IMG/VR virus record: IMGVR_UViG_3300043467_001012
Coordinates: 1-64,000 of that record
Direction: 5' to 3' (one strand)
From: a virus
DNA length: 64,000 nucleotides
Below are positions 15,915-23,646 of the stretch, one piece after another. Numbering within the stretch: position 1 is the stretch's first letter; each line of letters opens with the position of its first letter. The notes beneath the pieces were generated by a model. That model made no database searches. It was not told the DNA's origin and saw only the letters and a list, made by a program, of their open reading frames with translations. The translations under genes and the position numbers were made by a program.

Positions 15915-16577
15915 ATGAATGTTAAACTTTTATCATATAGTCAACCCGCAGCCGAATTTCGAAATATGGGCATCGAAGATGCGCAGGAACTCATTGCGTA
16001 TTGCGCCCGTGTCAGCAATCCTTCCAATCAGCTCAACACAGACACATCAGAAAAACTCATCAGATACTTGGTCAAACACCAACACTGGAGCCCACTCGAA
16101 ATGGTCAGTGCCTGTATCGAAATCACCACAACCAGAGATATTGCCCGACAAATCTTGCGACACAGAAGTTTCAGTTTCCAAGAGTTCAGTCAGCGATATG
16201 CTGACCCTACTAAAGACCTGTCGTTTGTATGTAGAGAAGCACGACTCCAAGATCCAAAAAATAGACAGAACAGCGTCCCAGTCGATGATCAGCTGTTACA
16301 AAATGAATGGTATCGTGCTCAACAGCGAGTTATCTACGCTGCCAAACGAGAATATGAATGGGCCATTGCTAACGGTATAGCCAAGGAACAGGCTCGTGCT
16401 GTGCTGCCGGAAGGTCTTACAGAAAGTCGCTTGTACATGAATGGTACACTACGTTCATGGGTACACTTCATTGAACTACGATCAGCTAACGGCACACAAC
16501 TAGAGCATCAGGAAGTTGCCAAGGCCTGTGCAAAAGTGATTGCAGAAATCTTTCCATTGGCTGAAAGTCTTGTATAA
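15915..16577 (+). CDS. thyX: flavin-dependent thymidylate synthase ThyX
   Basis: A 220-aa protein of normal ThyX length. The ThyX motif RHR-x3-S-x5-R is at 82-94 (RHRSFSFQEFSQR), followed by the conserved C-terminal YMNGTLRSWVHFIELR region that binds dUMP and FAD. It converts dUMP to dTMP with methylenetetrahydrofolate and NADPH, and supplies dTTP for phage replication. Common in T4-like aquatic phages. The stop overlaps the start of the next gene by one base (TAATG). Confidence 0.95.
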   Translation: MNVKLLSYSQPAAEFRNMGIEDAQELIAYCARVSNPSNQLNTDTSEKLIRYLVKHQHWSPLEMVSACIEITTTRDIARQILRHRSFSFQEFSQRYADPTKDLSFVCREARLQDPKNRQNSVPVDDQLLQNEWYRAQQRVIYAAKREYEWAIANGIAKEQARAVLPEGLTESRLYMNGTLRSWVHFIELRSANGTQLEHQEVAKACAKVIAEIFPLAESLV

Positions 16578-16960
16578 TGAAAGAACAAATTGATCAGTTT
16601 TGCAAAAACTACGAAATACAAATCGTAGATGATCAAAAACGGAGGGCCAGATATCATCCTCCTAAGTATTTTACAGATCCCTTACGAGCAGATATAGTGA
16701 GGAAAGATTTTGTAGAATATGAAACAGAAAAAGTCTTCACCGTTCAAATACCCGAAAGCCGTTTTCGAGCTCTTGTAGAAATGGAACAGAGATTTTTTGG
16801 CAATCACAATCACGGATATAGCGATGCCGATATGTTTGCCATACTTATGGAAAAGGAACGTGAAGAAAGTTGGTATCGGCAATCAAATACGGCTGTCCAA
16901 AAAGCCTACGAGCAGTATTCGATCATGCTCAATTTGGCTGGCTATCAAAGAAAAATTTGA
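16577..16960 (+). CDS. hypothetical protein, 127 aa
   Basis: No family recognised. A soluble, charged protein; the part from residue ~55 (ESRFRALVEMEQRFFG...YSDADMFAILMEKEREESWY) is predicted helical. It is coupled to thyX by a TAATG overlap, so it is expressed with it. A perfect sigma70 promoter for the next gene begins 18 nt after its stop. Confidence 0.6.
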   Translation: MKEQIDQFCKNYEIQIVDDQKRRARYHPPKYFTDPLRADIVRKDFVEYETEKVFTVQIPESRFRALVEMEQRFFGNHNHGYSDADMFAILMEKEREESWYRQSNTAVQKAYEQYSIMLNLAGYQRKI

Positions 16961-16977
16961 GTCAAAAAAGAATCATC

Positions 16978-17006
16978 TTGACATGTTATCTAAAAGATAG
17001 TATAAT
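16978..17006 (+). promoter_or_regulatory. sigma70 consensus promoter
   Basis: TTGACA (16978-16983), 17-nt spacer, TATAAT (17001-17006): a perfect match to the bacterial housekeeping consensus. It would start transcription about 24 nt before ATG 17037 and probably drives the small-gene operon to 19.2 kb early in infection. Confidence 0.85.
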
Positions 17007-17036
17007 TAAGTTGTTCAACAGAGAAAACACACTATA

Positions 17037-17876
17037 ATGGCACATCACACAAACTACTGGTCATGCACTCCCTTTGCAGATTGGCTTCGCGGCACTAAAA
17101 AACTCAGTGCGGGTACCTCAGAAGAATGGGACGACTGGACCACTGCGGCTCAGATGAAGCACAATTTTCGTTACTGGCTAGCTGAAGAGGCCCTAGGCTA
17201 TATCCAGGATTTTGTCACTTGGCCCGTTAGAAAGATCTACGATGTTAAGTATTACATCAATAATCGCTGGGTTAGTCGTACTCACTCTCTTACCGCTCAT
17301 ACTCGTGACATCAAGCCTGGTGCTTGGTGCGATGTTGGCAATCGGTTCCTGCCATGCCTATTTAATGAGTTGGTGGATTTCGTCGAAATCGAATCCGCAT
17401 GGTCGCACATCGCTTGGGGAGATAAAGAAGCTCGTGCTAAGTATGATCCTCCCTTTTGGGCTAGCGGTTGGTTCCGTTGGCGCACTTGGCGTTGTCCTCA
17501 AGCAGGTCTTGATCATTTAGATTGGGCAATGACATTGACCAACACTGATTGGTGTGAACCAGACGATCCTGAATACGGCAAGCCAACTGGACAAGCCCTT
17601 CGTGCAAAAGAGATCAAAGAGCTTTATGTGTGGTGGACTGTGACTTATCGTGCTCGTCCTGATCCATATGAAGCAAGTGGCTGGACTGCGGCCTGCGAAG
17701 CACAGCGTGAAGCCAATGGTGGCAAGCTAAGTTTCAGTACCCCTAAAGATCCTGTACTTAAAAAAGCCAGCGATAAGGCTCATAAGTTGCTTCAAAAGAT
17801 CGAAGAGGGTTATGAAAAAGAAGATGAAGCTATGATGATTCGACTGATCAAAGCTCGTGATAGTCTATGGACCTGA
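17037..17876 (+). CDS. conserved phage protein, Trp-rich, 279 aa
   Basis: Function not known. It is notable for many Trp residues (about 20, for example FWASGWFRWRTWRC) and two Cys-containing segments. The C-terminal ~70 residues are charged and helical. There is no membrane segment or recognisable catalytic motif. It lies directly behind a perfect sigma70 promoter, which suggests early, strong expression. Its end overlaps the next small gene by 10 nt. Confidence 0.7.
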   Translation: MAHHTNYWSCTPFADWLRGTKKLSAGTSEEWDDWTTAAQMKHNFRYWLAEEALGYIQDFVTWPVRKIYDVKYYINNRWVSRTHSLTAHTRDIKPGAWCDVGNRFLPCLFNELVDFVEIESAWSHIAWGDKEARAKYDPPFWASGWFRWRTWRCPQAGLDHLDWAMTLTNTDWCEPDDPEYGKPTGQALRAKEIKELYVWWTVTYRARPDPYEASGWTAACEAQREANGGKLSFSTPKDPVLKKASDKAHKLLQKIEEGYEKEDEAMMIRLIKARDSLWT

Positions 17877-18025
17877 ACCCAAACTATTGTGATTGCGAGA
17901 ATAAAAAATCGTACTCGCAAGAGTATGATGCTTATTATTGCAGATCTTGCGATAAATGGTTAGAGGATAAATGTGATGACCCAACGTGTGAATATTGTAC
18001 CAAACGACCGCCAACACCCGTCTAG
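17867..18025 (+). CDS. small zinc-ribbon-like protein, 52 aa
   Basis: The ATG overlaps the end of the previous gene by 10 nt. The frame codes for 52 residues with Cys at 8, 10, 25, 28, 36, 41 and 44, including two CxxC pairs (CRSC and CEYC), which suggests one or two zinc sites. Tyr- and Asp-rich. It overlaps the next gene by 53 nt in another frame. Short, but the regular Cys pairs and tight packing support it. Confidence 0.55.
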   Translation: MDLNPNYCDCENKKSYSQEYDAYYCRSCDKWLEDKCDDPTCEYCTKRPPTPV

Positions 18026-18176
18026 TGCCTTTAGACACTGGGTCAACGAACTCTGGATGGAGAATCGCGAAGAACGGTTGCTCTACGGTGAAGAACCTGC
18101 TACAATAAATCAGTATTGGGAACGATACAAATACTGGCTCAAACGAGAATACAAACATCAACGAGATAAAACATGA
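17973..18176 (+). CDS. conserved small phage protein, 67 aa
   Basis: Starts at GTG 17973 or ATG 17976 inside the zinc-ribbon gene. The helical core (NELWMENREERLLYGEEPATINQYWERY) is strongly charged and Trp/Tyr-rich, of a type seen in aquatic T4-like phages. Function unknown. Its stop overlaps the next ATG (ATGA). Confidence 0.6.
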   Translation: MMTQRVNIVPNDRQHPSSAFRHWVNELWMENREERLLYGEEPATINQYWERYKYWLKREYKHQRDKT

Positions 18177-18502
18177 AAGCACAAACACCTGCCGAAGGAA
18201 TTTTAAAAACCAATGACTGGGGAGATAGTCGTGCCTACCATGTGGTCTGCGAGTGTGGCAGTCCAGACTGTTCACACAATCTATGGATCGAAGCAGACGA
18301 CTCGGGCGTTGCTGTAATGGTTTATACCACTGTTAGAACCAACTTTTGGTCTAAGAGTCGTTGGACACACATTTGGACTCTGTTGACTAAAGGCTATGTA
18401 GACTTCGAAGGCAGTATTCATCTAAAAGAACAGACAGCATTAAACTACGCAGAAACTCTCAAATTGGCAATCGAAGATGTTAAAGATTTCAAAAAGCCCT
18501 AA
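18173..18502 (+). CDS. conserved small phage protein, 109 aa
   Basis: Begins with an ATGA overlap to the preceding gene. It contains CECGSPDCSH (residues ~27-36), a compact Cys/His group that may bind zinc, followed by beta-strand-like segments (NLWIEADDSGVAVMVYTTV). Function unknown. It seems part of the early operon from 17037. Confidence 0.62.
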   Translation: MKAQTPAEGILKTNDWGDSRAYHVVCECGSPDCSHNLWIEADDSGVAVMVYTTVRTNFWSKSRWTHIWTLLTKGYVDFEGSIHLKEQTALNYAETLKLAIEDVKDFKKP

Positions 18503-18506
18503 TCGA

Positions 18507-19025
18507 ATGACCTTCCAACAGGAACGTTCTGAAAAGCAATTGGAAGATCCCGCTATCACTGAAGAACAACGAGTCAACGCACAGGCCTATGTTGACATGT
18601 GGGCCAAGTGGCGAGCTGAAGCAGACTCACGAGAACTTACTCTCGAGTGGCAGGAAAACAACATGGAGTACGATCTTCGCACCTGCGAACTGATGTTAAA
18701 TAAAGTTCGAAACAGTGACTCCTATGCTCAAAACTTATATGCCGCTATATGCAATAGACAATTCCAAAAATTGGATGTCATGCCCGTTCTCAAAGACGAA
18801 CGGTGGTCAGCTAGTTGGCGCAGTGCCGGTGGGATAATTGCCAATATGCGTGAACAAGGCGATTACATTGATTGGTACTGCTCTGGTATTGGAGAAGGCC
18901 TGGGCAATGGTGATCTAGATGGCACTAAGGGATATGTTCCGGAGAGTGTAGTCACTGATGAAATTCGCGAGGATCTAAAACAATTGGGTTGGATTGTTTT
19001 AGACGTTGAAGATGATAACCGTTAA
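18507..19025 (+). CDS. conserved phage protein, 172 aa
   Basis: The frame is open from ATG 18477, but I chose ATG 18507 because it lies just after the previous stop and begins a run of charged helix (MTFQQERSEKQL). The first half is helical with many Trp/Glu; the second half holds short Gly-rich turns (SGIGEGLGNGDLDG). No known motif. AAGGAGG at 19024-19030 overlaps its stop and could serve the next gene. Confidence 0.6.
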   Translation: MTFQQERSEKQLEDPAITEEQRVNAQAYVDMWAKWRAEADSRELTLEWQENNMEYDLRTCELMLNKVRNSDSYAQNLYAAICNRQFQKLDVMPVLKDERWSASWRSAGGIIANMREQGDYIDWYCSGIGEGLGNGDLDGTKGYVPESVVTDEIREDLKQLGWIVLDVEDDNR

Positions 19026-19046
19026 GGAGGTTAGAAAGCAACCAAA

Positions 19047-19253
19047 ATGACATATATGCTATACGAAGTTTGGGCCGAAGATGAAGCCGGTCACAATGAA
19101 TTATTAGAAACCACTGCAAGCCAAAAGGAAGCATTTGGAATAGCCCAATCTAGTCTCAGTGACGGCTACATATTATCCACAGTCTATCAAGAAACAGACG
19201 ATGGTGATCCAATCCTTATCAAAACTTTTCAAAATGACCCACTTGACAAATAG
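19047..19253 (+). CDS. hypothetical protein, 68 aa
   Basis: A small acidic soluble protein (DEAGHNELLETTASQKEAF...). An AAGGAGG lies 16 nt before the ATG, farther than ideal. Its 3' end contains the -35 box of the next promoter (19243). Function unknown. Confidence 0.5.
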   Translation: MTYMLYEVWAEDEAGHNELLETTASQKEAFGIAQSSLSDGYILSTVYQETDDGDPILIKTFQNDPLDK

Positions 19254-19271
19254 ATCAAACGATGCTATAAT
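19243..19271 (+). promoter_or_regulatory. sigma70 consensus promoter
   Basis: TTGACA (19243-19248), 17-nt spacer, TATAAT (19266-19271), a perfect consensus. It is followed by AGGAG before ATG 19303. Confidence 0.85.
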
Positions 19272-19302
19272 ATTAGTATTGTTTAATTAATAGGAGTGCG
19301 GA

Positions 19303-20469
19303 ATGGCCACAAAAGCAAAACATCTAGCAGAAGCTCGTGCATCTAAAGGCAAAGACTTTAGTCCAAAGTGGGACGGCCACGAAGCTTGGGATACCAATCA
19401 GTTCCTGCGTCATTTTCATGTTGCCATGAGCTGGTATCGGTTAGAGTCCAGTGGTAAAGAACTCAAACCCAAAGTGATCAATTGGATGAGTGCTAACGGC
19501 TACACCAAAGAGCAAATTGCTGAATTTAAAAAGACCAAAGACAATCGCTGTGGTACAACTGTAGGTGCCATTGCTGCCTGTTTGTTGAAAGGCATGCCTC
19601 CTGTTCGTGTAGACTTCAATGAGGGTCGTAGTTCGGCAGTTTGGTTAGGCCAAGCCATTGCCAAGATTGTTAGCGAAGGCAAAGATGACACAGACGACAG
19701 CGAGGAAGTTGAGATTAAACCTACAGGCCCTGTTGTCAGTATTCAAGATCGTGTGCGTGAATCATCGTACAAAATGACTGAAGAAATTGAAACAGCCATC
19801 GAAGCGTTTCAAACAGATCCAGAAACATTTGACCCCAAGGCATTCAAAGTTCTTAACCTGTTAAAGGCACATCAGGCCAAAGCGGCTCATGCTCGTGTTA
19901 TTCGAGATTTTTATGTTAAAGATCTAGATGAACTCGTAGAGGTTGCAACAACCAAAGACGAGCAACTCAAAGAAGCCTACAGCCATTTAAGCAAGGTGCA
20001 ACTGCGTAAGATTACAGCATTCTATCAGGAAATTGTCAGTGCCTGCGAGATGTTGGCGCAAGAAGCCAAGGTTAATCGCAAGCCCAAGGCCAAAAAGGCT
20101 GTGCCTGCAGAGAAGATTATTGCCAAACTCAAGTACAAGAAGGCAGATGAGCCGCTTAAATTGGTATCTATCAATCCTGCTGATATTCTGGGTGCTAAAG
20201 AATTGTGGACCTACAATACCAAGAGCCGCAAGTTGGGCAAGTACTTGGCTGCTGAGTTCCAAGAACTTGGCGTCAAAGGCACCACAATTACAGGCTTCAA
20301 CGAAGCAACATCTGTACAAAAGACACTGCGTAAGCCAGCTGATCAACTTAAAGAATTTAAGGCAGCAGGCAAAGTGGTGTTACGCAAGTTCCTCGAAGAT
20401 ATCAATGCAGTTGATACACGCATGAACGGGCGTATCAACGAAGACATAATTCTGCTAAAAATTGTCTAA
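19303..20469 (+). CDS. conserved phage protein, 388 aa, helical and Lys/Ala-rich
   Basis: Function unknown. It has its own perfect sigma70 promoter and Shine-Dalgarno, so it is probably abundant early. The N-terminal ~110 residues look like a folded domain (AWDTNQFLRHFHVAMSWYRLES, CGTTVGAIAACLLKGMPP). The rest is mostly helix with Lys/Ala runs (KVNRKPKAKKA near residue 260). The predicted DNA- or RNA-binding character is inference from charge only. Its codon use looks less AT-rich than the first 13 kb. Confidence 0.72.
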   Translation: MATKAKHLAEARASKGKDFSPKWDGHEAWDTNQFLRHFHVAMSWYRLESSGKELKPKVINWMSANGYTKEQIAEFKKTKDNRCGTTVGAIAACLLKGMPPVRVDFNEGRSSAVWLGQAIAKIVSEGKDDTDDSEEVEIKPTGPVVSIQDRVRESSYKMTEEIETAIEAFQTDPETFDPKAFKVLNLLKAHQAKAAHARVIRDFYVKDLDELVEVATTKDEQLKEAYSHLSKVQLRKITAFYQEIVSACEMLAQEAKVNRKPKAKKAVPAEKIIAKLKYKKADEPLKLVSINPADILGAKELWTYNTKSRKLGKYLAAEFQELGVKGTTITGFNEATSVQKTLRKPADQLKEFKAAGKVVLRKFLEDINAVDTRMNGRINEDIILLKIV

Positions 20470-20486
20470 TGTTTAGATCGGAGTTT

Positions 20487-20494
20487 GATAAATA
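20487..20494 (+). promoter_or_regulatory. late-type promoter box GATAAATA
   Basis: The octamer ends 5 nt before ATG 20500 and there is no Shine-Dalgarno. It supports ATG 20500 over the upstream TTG and suggests a leaderless late message. Confidence 0.5.
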
Positions 20495-20499
20495 CTGGT

Positions 20500-21375
20500 A
20501 TGAACAATACCAATATCGATCAAACTCTCACTGATTTAAGCAGAGTTCTTAAAGAACTTGTTGAATCGGCCCATCAACCTGTTGCTCAAGAAATCACGCA
20601 GTTCCTAGAATTCCGGGCTCGCAAGGGCGAGGAAAACTTTGGTAAAGGCATTATCTGGAGCGGCAAAGGCTACACCAAACAGTTGGTGTACAACGGAAAT
20701 CCTGATAGATTTTTCTCTTCAGAAAGCATTGATCTAGATAAAGACAAGAATTTCTCCATTGGCAACACTGTGGTGCTGTCCACTAAAGAACTAGGGTCTA
20801 CCGTACTTAAAAGTAACCTACAAACTGTGGGTAGACTTCAAGGGTTGATCGTAGATGGATCGGTTAATATCAATCAGTATTTGATCTACAATGGCACTAC
20901 AGACCGATTAGGTCTAGGCACAGAAGCTCCTAATGCTGCATTCAGCGTGGCGGAAAATGCCATTGAGGTAATGCTGGGCACCAATGATGACTTTCACGGA
21001 ATGGTTGGCACTTTTGCCAGCACGGATTTTGACATTGTCACTGACAATACTTCTCGTATTTCAGTCAAGGCCAATGGTAATATTGATCTAGGTAATGCCA
21101 ATAGAAATCCCATACAAGTTAAAGTCAACGGCAAACTAAGTGTGGGCGTTGAAAATCCAGATCCTGCTGTAGATCTACATGTGGCGGGTGCGGTGAGATT
21201 CAGTGGTCACATACAAATGTATGCTAGCAATTCTCCGCAAGAAGGTACTTATGCCGTAGGCGACATTGTTTGGAATACCGCTGCCAGAGTTGGTACTGGT
21301 GTCGGCTGGGTCTGTCTAAGAGCAGGCAGTCCCGGTGCATGGTATCCCTTTGGCGAGATCAAAGAACGAGGTTAA
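20500..21375 (+). CDS. tail-fibre-like virion protein
   Basis: A 291-aa protein. The N-terminal ~60 residues are helical. The middle has beta-rich repeats typical of phage fibre shafts (RLGLGTEAPNAAFSV, RISVKANGNIDLGN, KLSVGVENPDPAVDLHV). The C-terminus (GDIVWNTAARVGTGVGWVCLRAG) resembles the tip region of many phage fibres. A late-type box precedes it, in agreement with a virion role. It is separate from the main fibre cluster at 27.8 kb. Confidence 0.7.
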   Translation: MNNTNIDQTLTDLSRVLKELVESAHQPVAQEITQFLEFRARKGEENFGKGIIWSGKGYTKQLVYNGNPDRFFSSESIDLDKDKNFSIGNTVVLSTKELGSTVLKSNLQTVGRLQGLIVDGSVNINQYLIYNGTTDRLGLGTEAPNAAFSVAENAIEVMLGTNDDFHGMVGTFASTDFDIVTDNTSRISVKANGNIDLGNANRNPIQVKVNGKLSVGVENPDPAVDLHVAGAVRFSGHIQMYASNSPQEGTYAVGDIVWNTAARVGTGVGWVCLRAGSPGAWYPFGEIKERG

Positions 21376-21378
21376 CAC

Positions 21379-22011
21379 ATGGGCTCACAGGCCCTAGTTA
21401 TAGGCAACGGCGAAAGTCGTGGTAGAATCAACCTAAACGATTTTAAAGACACGCATGTTCTTATAGGCTGCAATGCCATACATAGAGATCTTGTTGTTGA
21501 TCATTTGATCTGTTGTGATCATAGAATGGTTAGAGAAGCATTAGAAAATCCTGCAACTGCTAATACTATGATCCACGTTCGAGACAACTGGCATCACTAT
21601 TTTAGAAAGATAGAAAAAAACAAAAATATAAAACTGCTGCCAGACTTGCCCTATCAGGGAGAGCTTCGTCCCGACAATCCTATACATTGGGGATCTGGCC
21701 CGTATGCTGTTCTTGTTGCCGCACAATTAAATTTACCTACGGTATCACTTGTTGGTTTTGATTTATACGGCAGGCAAGAACACGTGAACAATGTTTACAA
21801 AGGAACCAATAATTATTCTCATCCAAACTCTAATGCTGTTGATCCCAGCTATTGGATATACCAAATAGGCAAATTGTTTTCATTGTTTCCCCATATTCAA
21901 TTTAATATCATCAATACAGAAGGTTGGACGTTGCCTACAGAATGGCAAAAAAATAATGTTAAAAAAGAATCTATTGGAGTTGCATTACCTATAAATACCT
22001 TGTATACTTAA
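21379..22011 (+). CDS. possible glycosyltransferase / DUF115-like protein
   Basis: A 210-aa protein. It starts with a Rossmann-like segment ALVIGNGESRGRINLNDF, then a CNAIHRD and HLICCDHR strand pair, and later HWGSGPYAVLVAAQ and VSLVGFDLYG. This pattern is found in DUF115/MptE-like and sialyltransferase-like proteins that use nucleotide-activated substrates. The exact activity is not clear. KdsA and a glycosyltransferase lie close downstream, which suggests a surface-sugar role. Confidence 0.5.
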   Translation: MGSQALVIGNGESRGRINLNDFKDTHVLIGCNAIHRDLVVDHLICCDHRMVREALENPATANTMIHVRDNWHHYFRKIEKNKNIKLLPDLPYQGELRPDNPIHWGSGPYAVLVAAQLNLPTVSLVGFDLYGRQEHVNNVYKGTNNYSHPNSNAVDPSYWIYQIGKLFSLFPHIQFNIINTEGWTLPTEWQKNNVKKESIGVALPINTLYT

Positions 22012-22109
22012 TCTATACACACAGGCACAGCGGACTTTTTACGTCATTCATCCCGCTTTATAAACTCTGCATGTCGTCAAACTTGCTACCTTAATAAAGG
22101 AGACTAGAG

Positions 22110-22616
22110 ATGGCAAATCTTCAACCCGTACAATATAAGTACACTTCAACAAAAGAATATCACGACTCATTCCCATGCGCCTATAGGCAATGGCGAGCTG
22201 ATAGTCATTGTAATCTAATTCACGGTTATTCATTTAATATGAAATTTTACTTTGGCACCAACGACCTTGACGCTCGTAATTGGGCTGCTGACTACGGAGG
22301 TCTTAAAGAACTCAAAGGCATCTTAGAAAGTCAATTTGATCATACCCTGTTAGTAGCAGAAGACGATCCTGAGTTAGACTTTTACAAGGAAATGGAAAAG
22401 CGTAAGTTGGCTAAACTTACTATCCTTCCTAAACTAGGTTGCGAAGGCCTAGCTGATCAACTCTACAAGTATGTTAATGGTGTATACATTCCAGACATGT
22501 GGGGTGATGGTGAAAGCAAACGCCTATGGTGCTATCGTGTTGAAGTTCGCGAAACGCAGAGCAATATGGCGTTCCGTGAAGGTCATAGAGAATGGAATGA
22601 GGATTTATTTGCGTGA
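22110..22616 (+). CDS. 6-pyruvoyl-tetrahydropterin synthase / QueD-like protein
   Basis: A 168-aa protein. The family order is visible: FPCAYRQW (aligned to FxAAHRLP of QueD), C34-NLI-HGYSF (aligned to CGRLHGHSF), FDHTLL with the catalytic His, and a conserved Glu near the C-terminus. QueD makes carboxytetrahydropterin for queuosine/7-deazaguanine; PTPS makes pterins. Two of the three expected zinc His are Tyr here (Y25 and Y40), so metal binding and activity are doubtful. AAGGAGA precedes the ATG. It overlaps the next gene by 4 nt. Confidence 0.72.
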   Translation: MANLQPVQYKYTSTKEYHDSFPCAYRQWRADSHCNLIHGYSFNMKFYFGTNDLDARNWAADYGGLKELKGILESQFDHTLLVAEDDPELDFYKEMEKRKLAKLTILPKLGCEGLADQLYKYVNGVYIPDMWGDGESKRLWCYRVEVRETQSNMAFREGHREWNEDLFA

Positions 22617-22804
22617 ACTCGTTTGAACGCATATGGGCTCGAGCAACCGGGCACCTAATGGGGCAGACAGATGAAGATAGGCCAGATGTGCCTATCCTCT
22701 CTCTAAGCGAAGCTCGCATAGTATTATTCTTAAAAACATTTTGGGTTGTCATTCACGTTATAACCTGTTGCTTTATTATTGCCAACACCATTAGGCATTG
22801 GTAA
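22613..22804 (+). CDS. small membrane protein, 63 aa
   Basis: Starts with GTG overlapping the previous stop (GTGA). A basic/acidic N-terminal half (ERIWARATG...DEDRPDVP) is followed by one transmembrane helix (FWVVIHVITCCFIIANTI, ~43-60). The same arrangement is common in T4-like aquatic phages. Function unknown; inner-membrane location predicted. Confidence 0.65.
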   Translation: MNSFERIWARATGHLMGQTDEDRPDVPILSLSEARIVLFLKTFWVVIHVITCCFIIANTIRHW

Positions 22805-22807
22805 ATA
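22800..22807 (+). promoter_or_regulatory. late-type box GGTAAATA before kdsA
   Basis: Lies 5 nt before ATG 22813 and overlaps the end of the preceding membrane protein gene. No Shine-Dalgarno is seen. Two 5' bases do not match the consensus, so the call is weak. Confidence 0.3.
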
Positions 22808-22812
22808 ATAAT

Positions 22813-23646
22813 ATGCGCACATTTAATATTAGCTCTTTACCTATTGGCAACGATTTGCCGTTTGTTCTTATTGCTGGACCGTGCCAAATAGAAAGTCAGG
22901 ACCATGCCGAGGCAACCTGTGCTAGACTTATTGCTATCACAGCATTGCTTGGCATTCCTTTGATATACAAAAGCAGTTTTGACAAAGCTAATCGTTCTAG
23001 CATTAGCACCAAACGAGGCGTTGGCATTGACGAAGGTTTGCAAATACTTAATACTATCAAGCACACTTTCGGAGTGCCTGTTTTAACAGATATTCACGAA
23101 TCGTGGCAGGCAAAAGAATGTGCAGAGGCAGGCATTGACATACTACAGATTCCAGCGTTCCTGTGCAGACAAACTGATCTATTACTAGCCGCAGGCGAAA
23201 CCGGATGTGCTATCAATGTCAAGAAGGGGCAGTTCCTTGCTCCTCACGATATGAAGAACGTTGCGGCAAAGATTGCTTCAACTGGCAATGAACGCATTAT
23301 GTTATGCGAAAGAGGATACACTCATGGATACAATAATCTTGTGGTCGACATGCGCAGTTTACCTATCATGGCAAGCACTGGCTATCCAGTGGTCTTTGAT
23401 GCCACACATTCTGTTCAACAGCCTGGGGGAATGGGAGAAAGATCTGGAGGAGATAGGACCATGGTCCCGTACTTGGCGAGAGCTGCTATAGCCACAGGTT
23501 GCGTATCAACTTTGTTTATGGAATGTCACGAAGATCCAGATAACGCACCCAGCGACGGTCCTAATATGATCAAGTTGGACGACCTCAGCAATATTTTAAA
23601 AGACCTAGTAGCCATCGATGAAATTGTCAAGAGAAAATCTCACTAA
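22813..23646 (+). CDS. kdsA: 3-deoxy-8-phosphooctulonate (Kdo-8-P) synthase
   Basis: A 277-aa protein of full KdsA length. It joins phosphoenolpyruvate and arabinose-5-phosphate to Kdo-8-P, the first step of Kdo for LPS inner core. Seen: AGPCQIES near residue 21, KSSFDKANRSS, LTDIHE, ERGYTHGYNNLVVDMR, FDATHSVQQPGG and an ECHEDPDNAPSDGPN C-terminal motif. C24 in GPC is the metal ligand of the metal-dependent KdsA class; the E. coli enzyme has Asn there. The upstream in-frame TTG (22798) is less likely as a start. Overlaps a glycosyltransferase gene by 29 nt. Likely auxiliary gene for envelope change. Confidence 0.93.
   Translation: MRTFNISSLPIGNDLPFVLIAGPCQIESQDHAEATCARLIAITALLGIPLIYKSSFDKANRSSISTKRGVGIDEGLQILNTIKHTFGVPVLTDIHESWQAKECAEAGIDILQIPAFLCRQTDLLLAAGETGCAINVKKGQFLAPHDMKNVAAKIASTGNERIMLCERGYTHGYNNLVVDMRSLPIMASTGYPVVFDATHSVQQPGGMGERSGGDRTMVPYLARAAIATGCVSTLFMECHEDPDNAPSDGPNMIKLDDLSNILKDLVAIDEIVKRKSH

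Noticed and set aside
15919-16380. 153-codon plus-strand frame inside thyX
   Set aside because: A shadow of the strongly supported ThyX frame; composition is Ser/Thr/Cys-rich and without motifs.
20033-20425. 130-codon plus-strand frame within the 388-aa gene
   Set aside because: A shadow frame, rich in Arg/Leu/Ser, no start signal and no motif.
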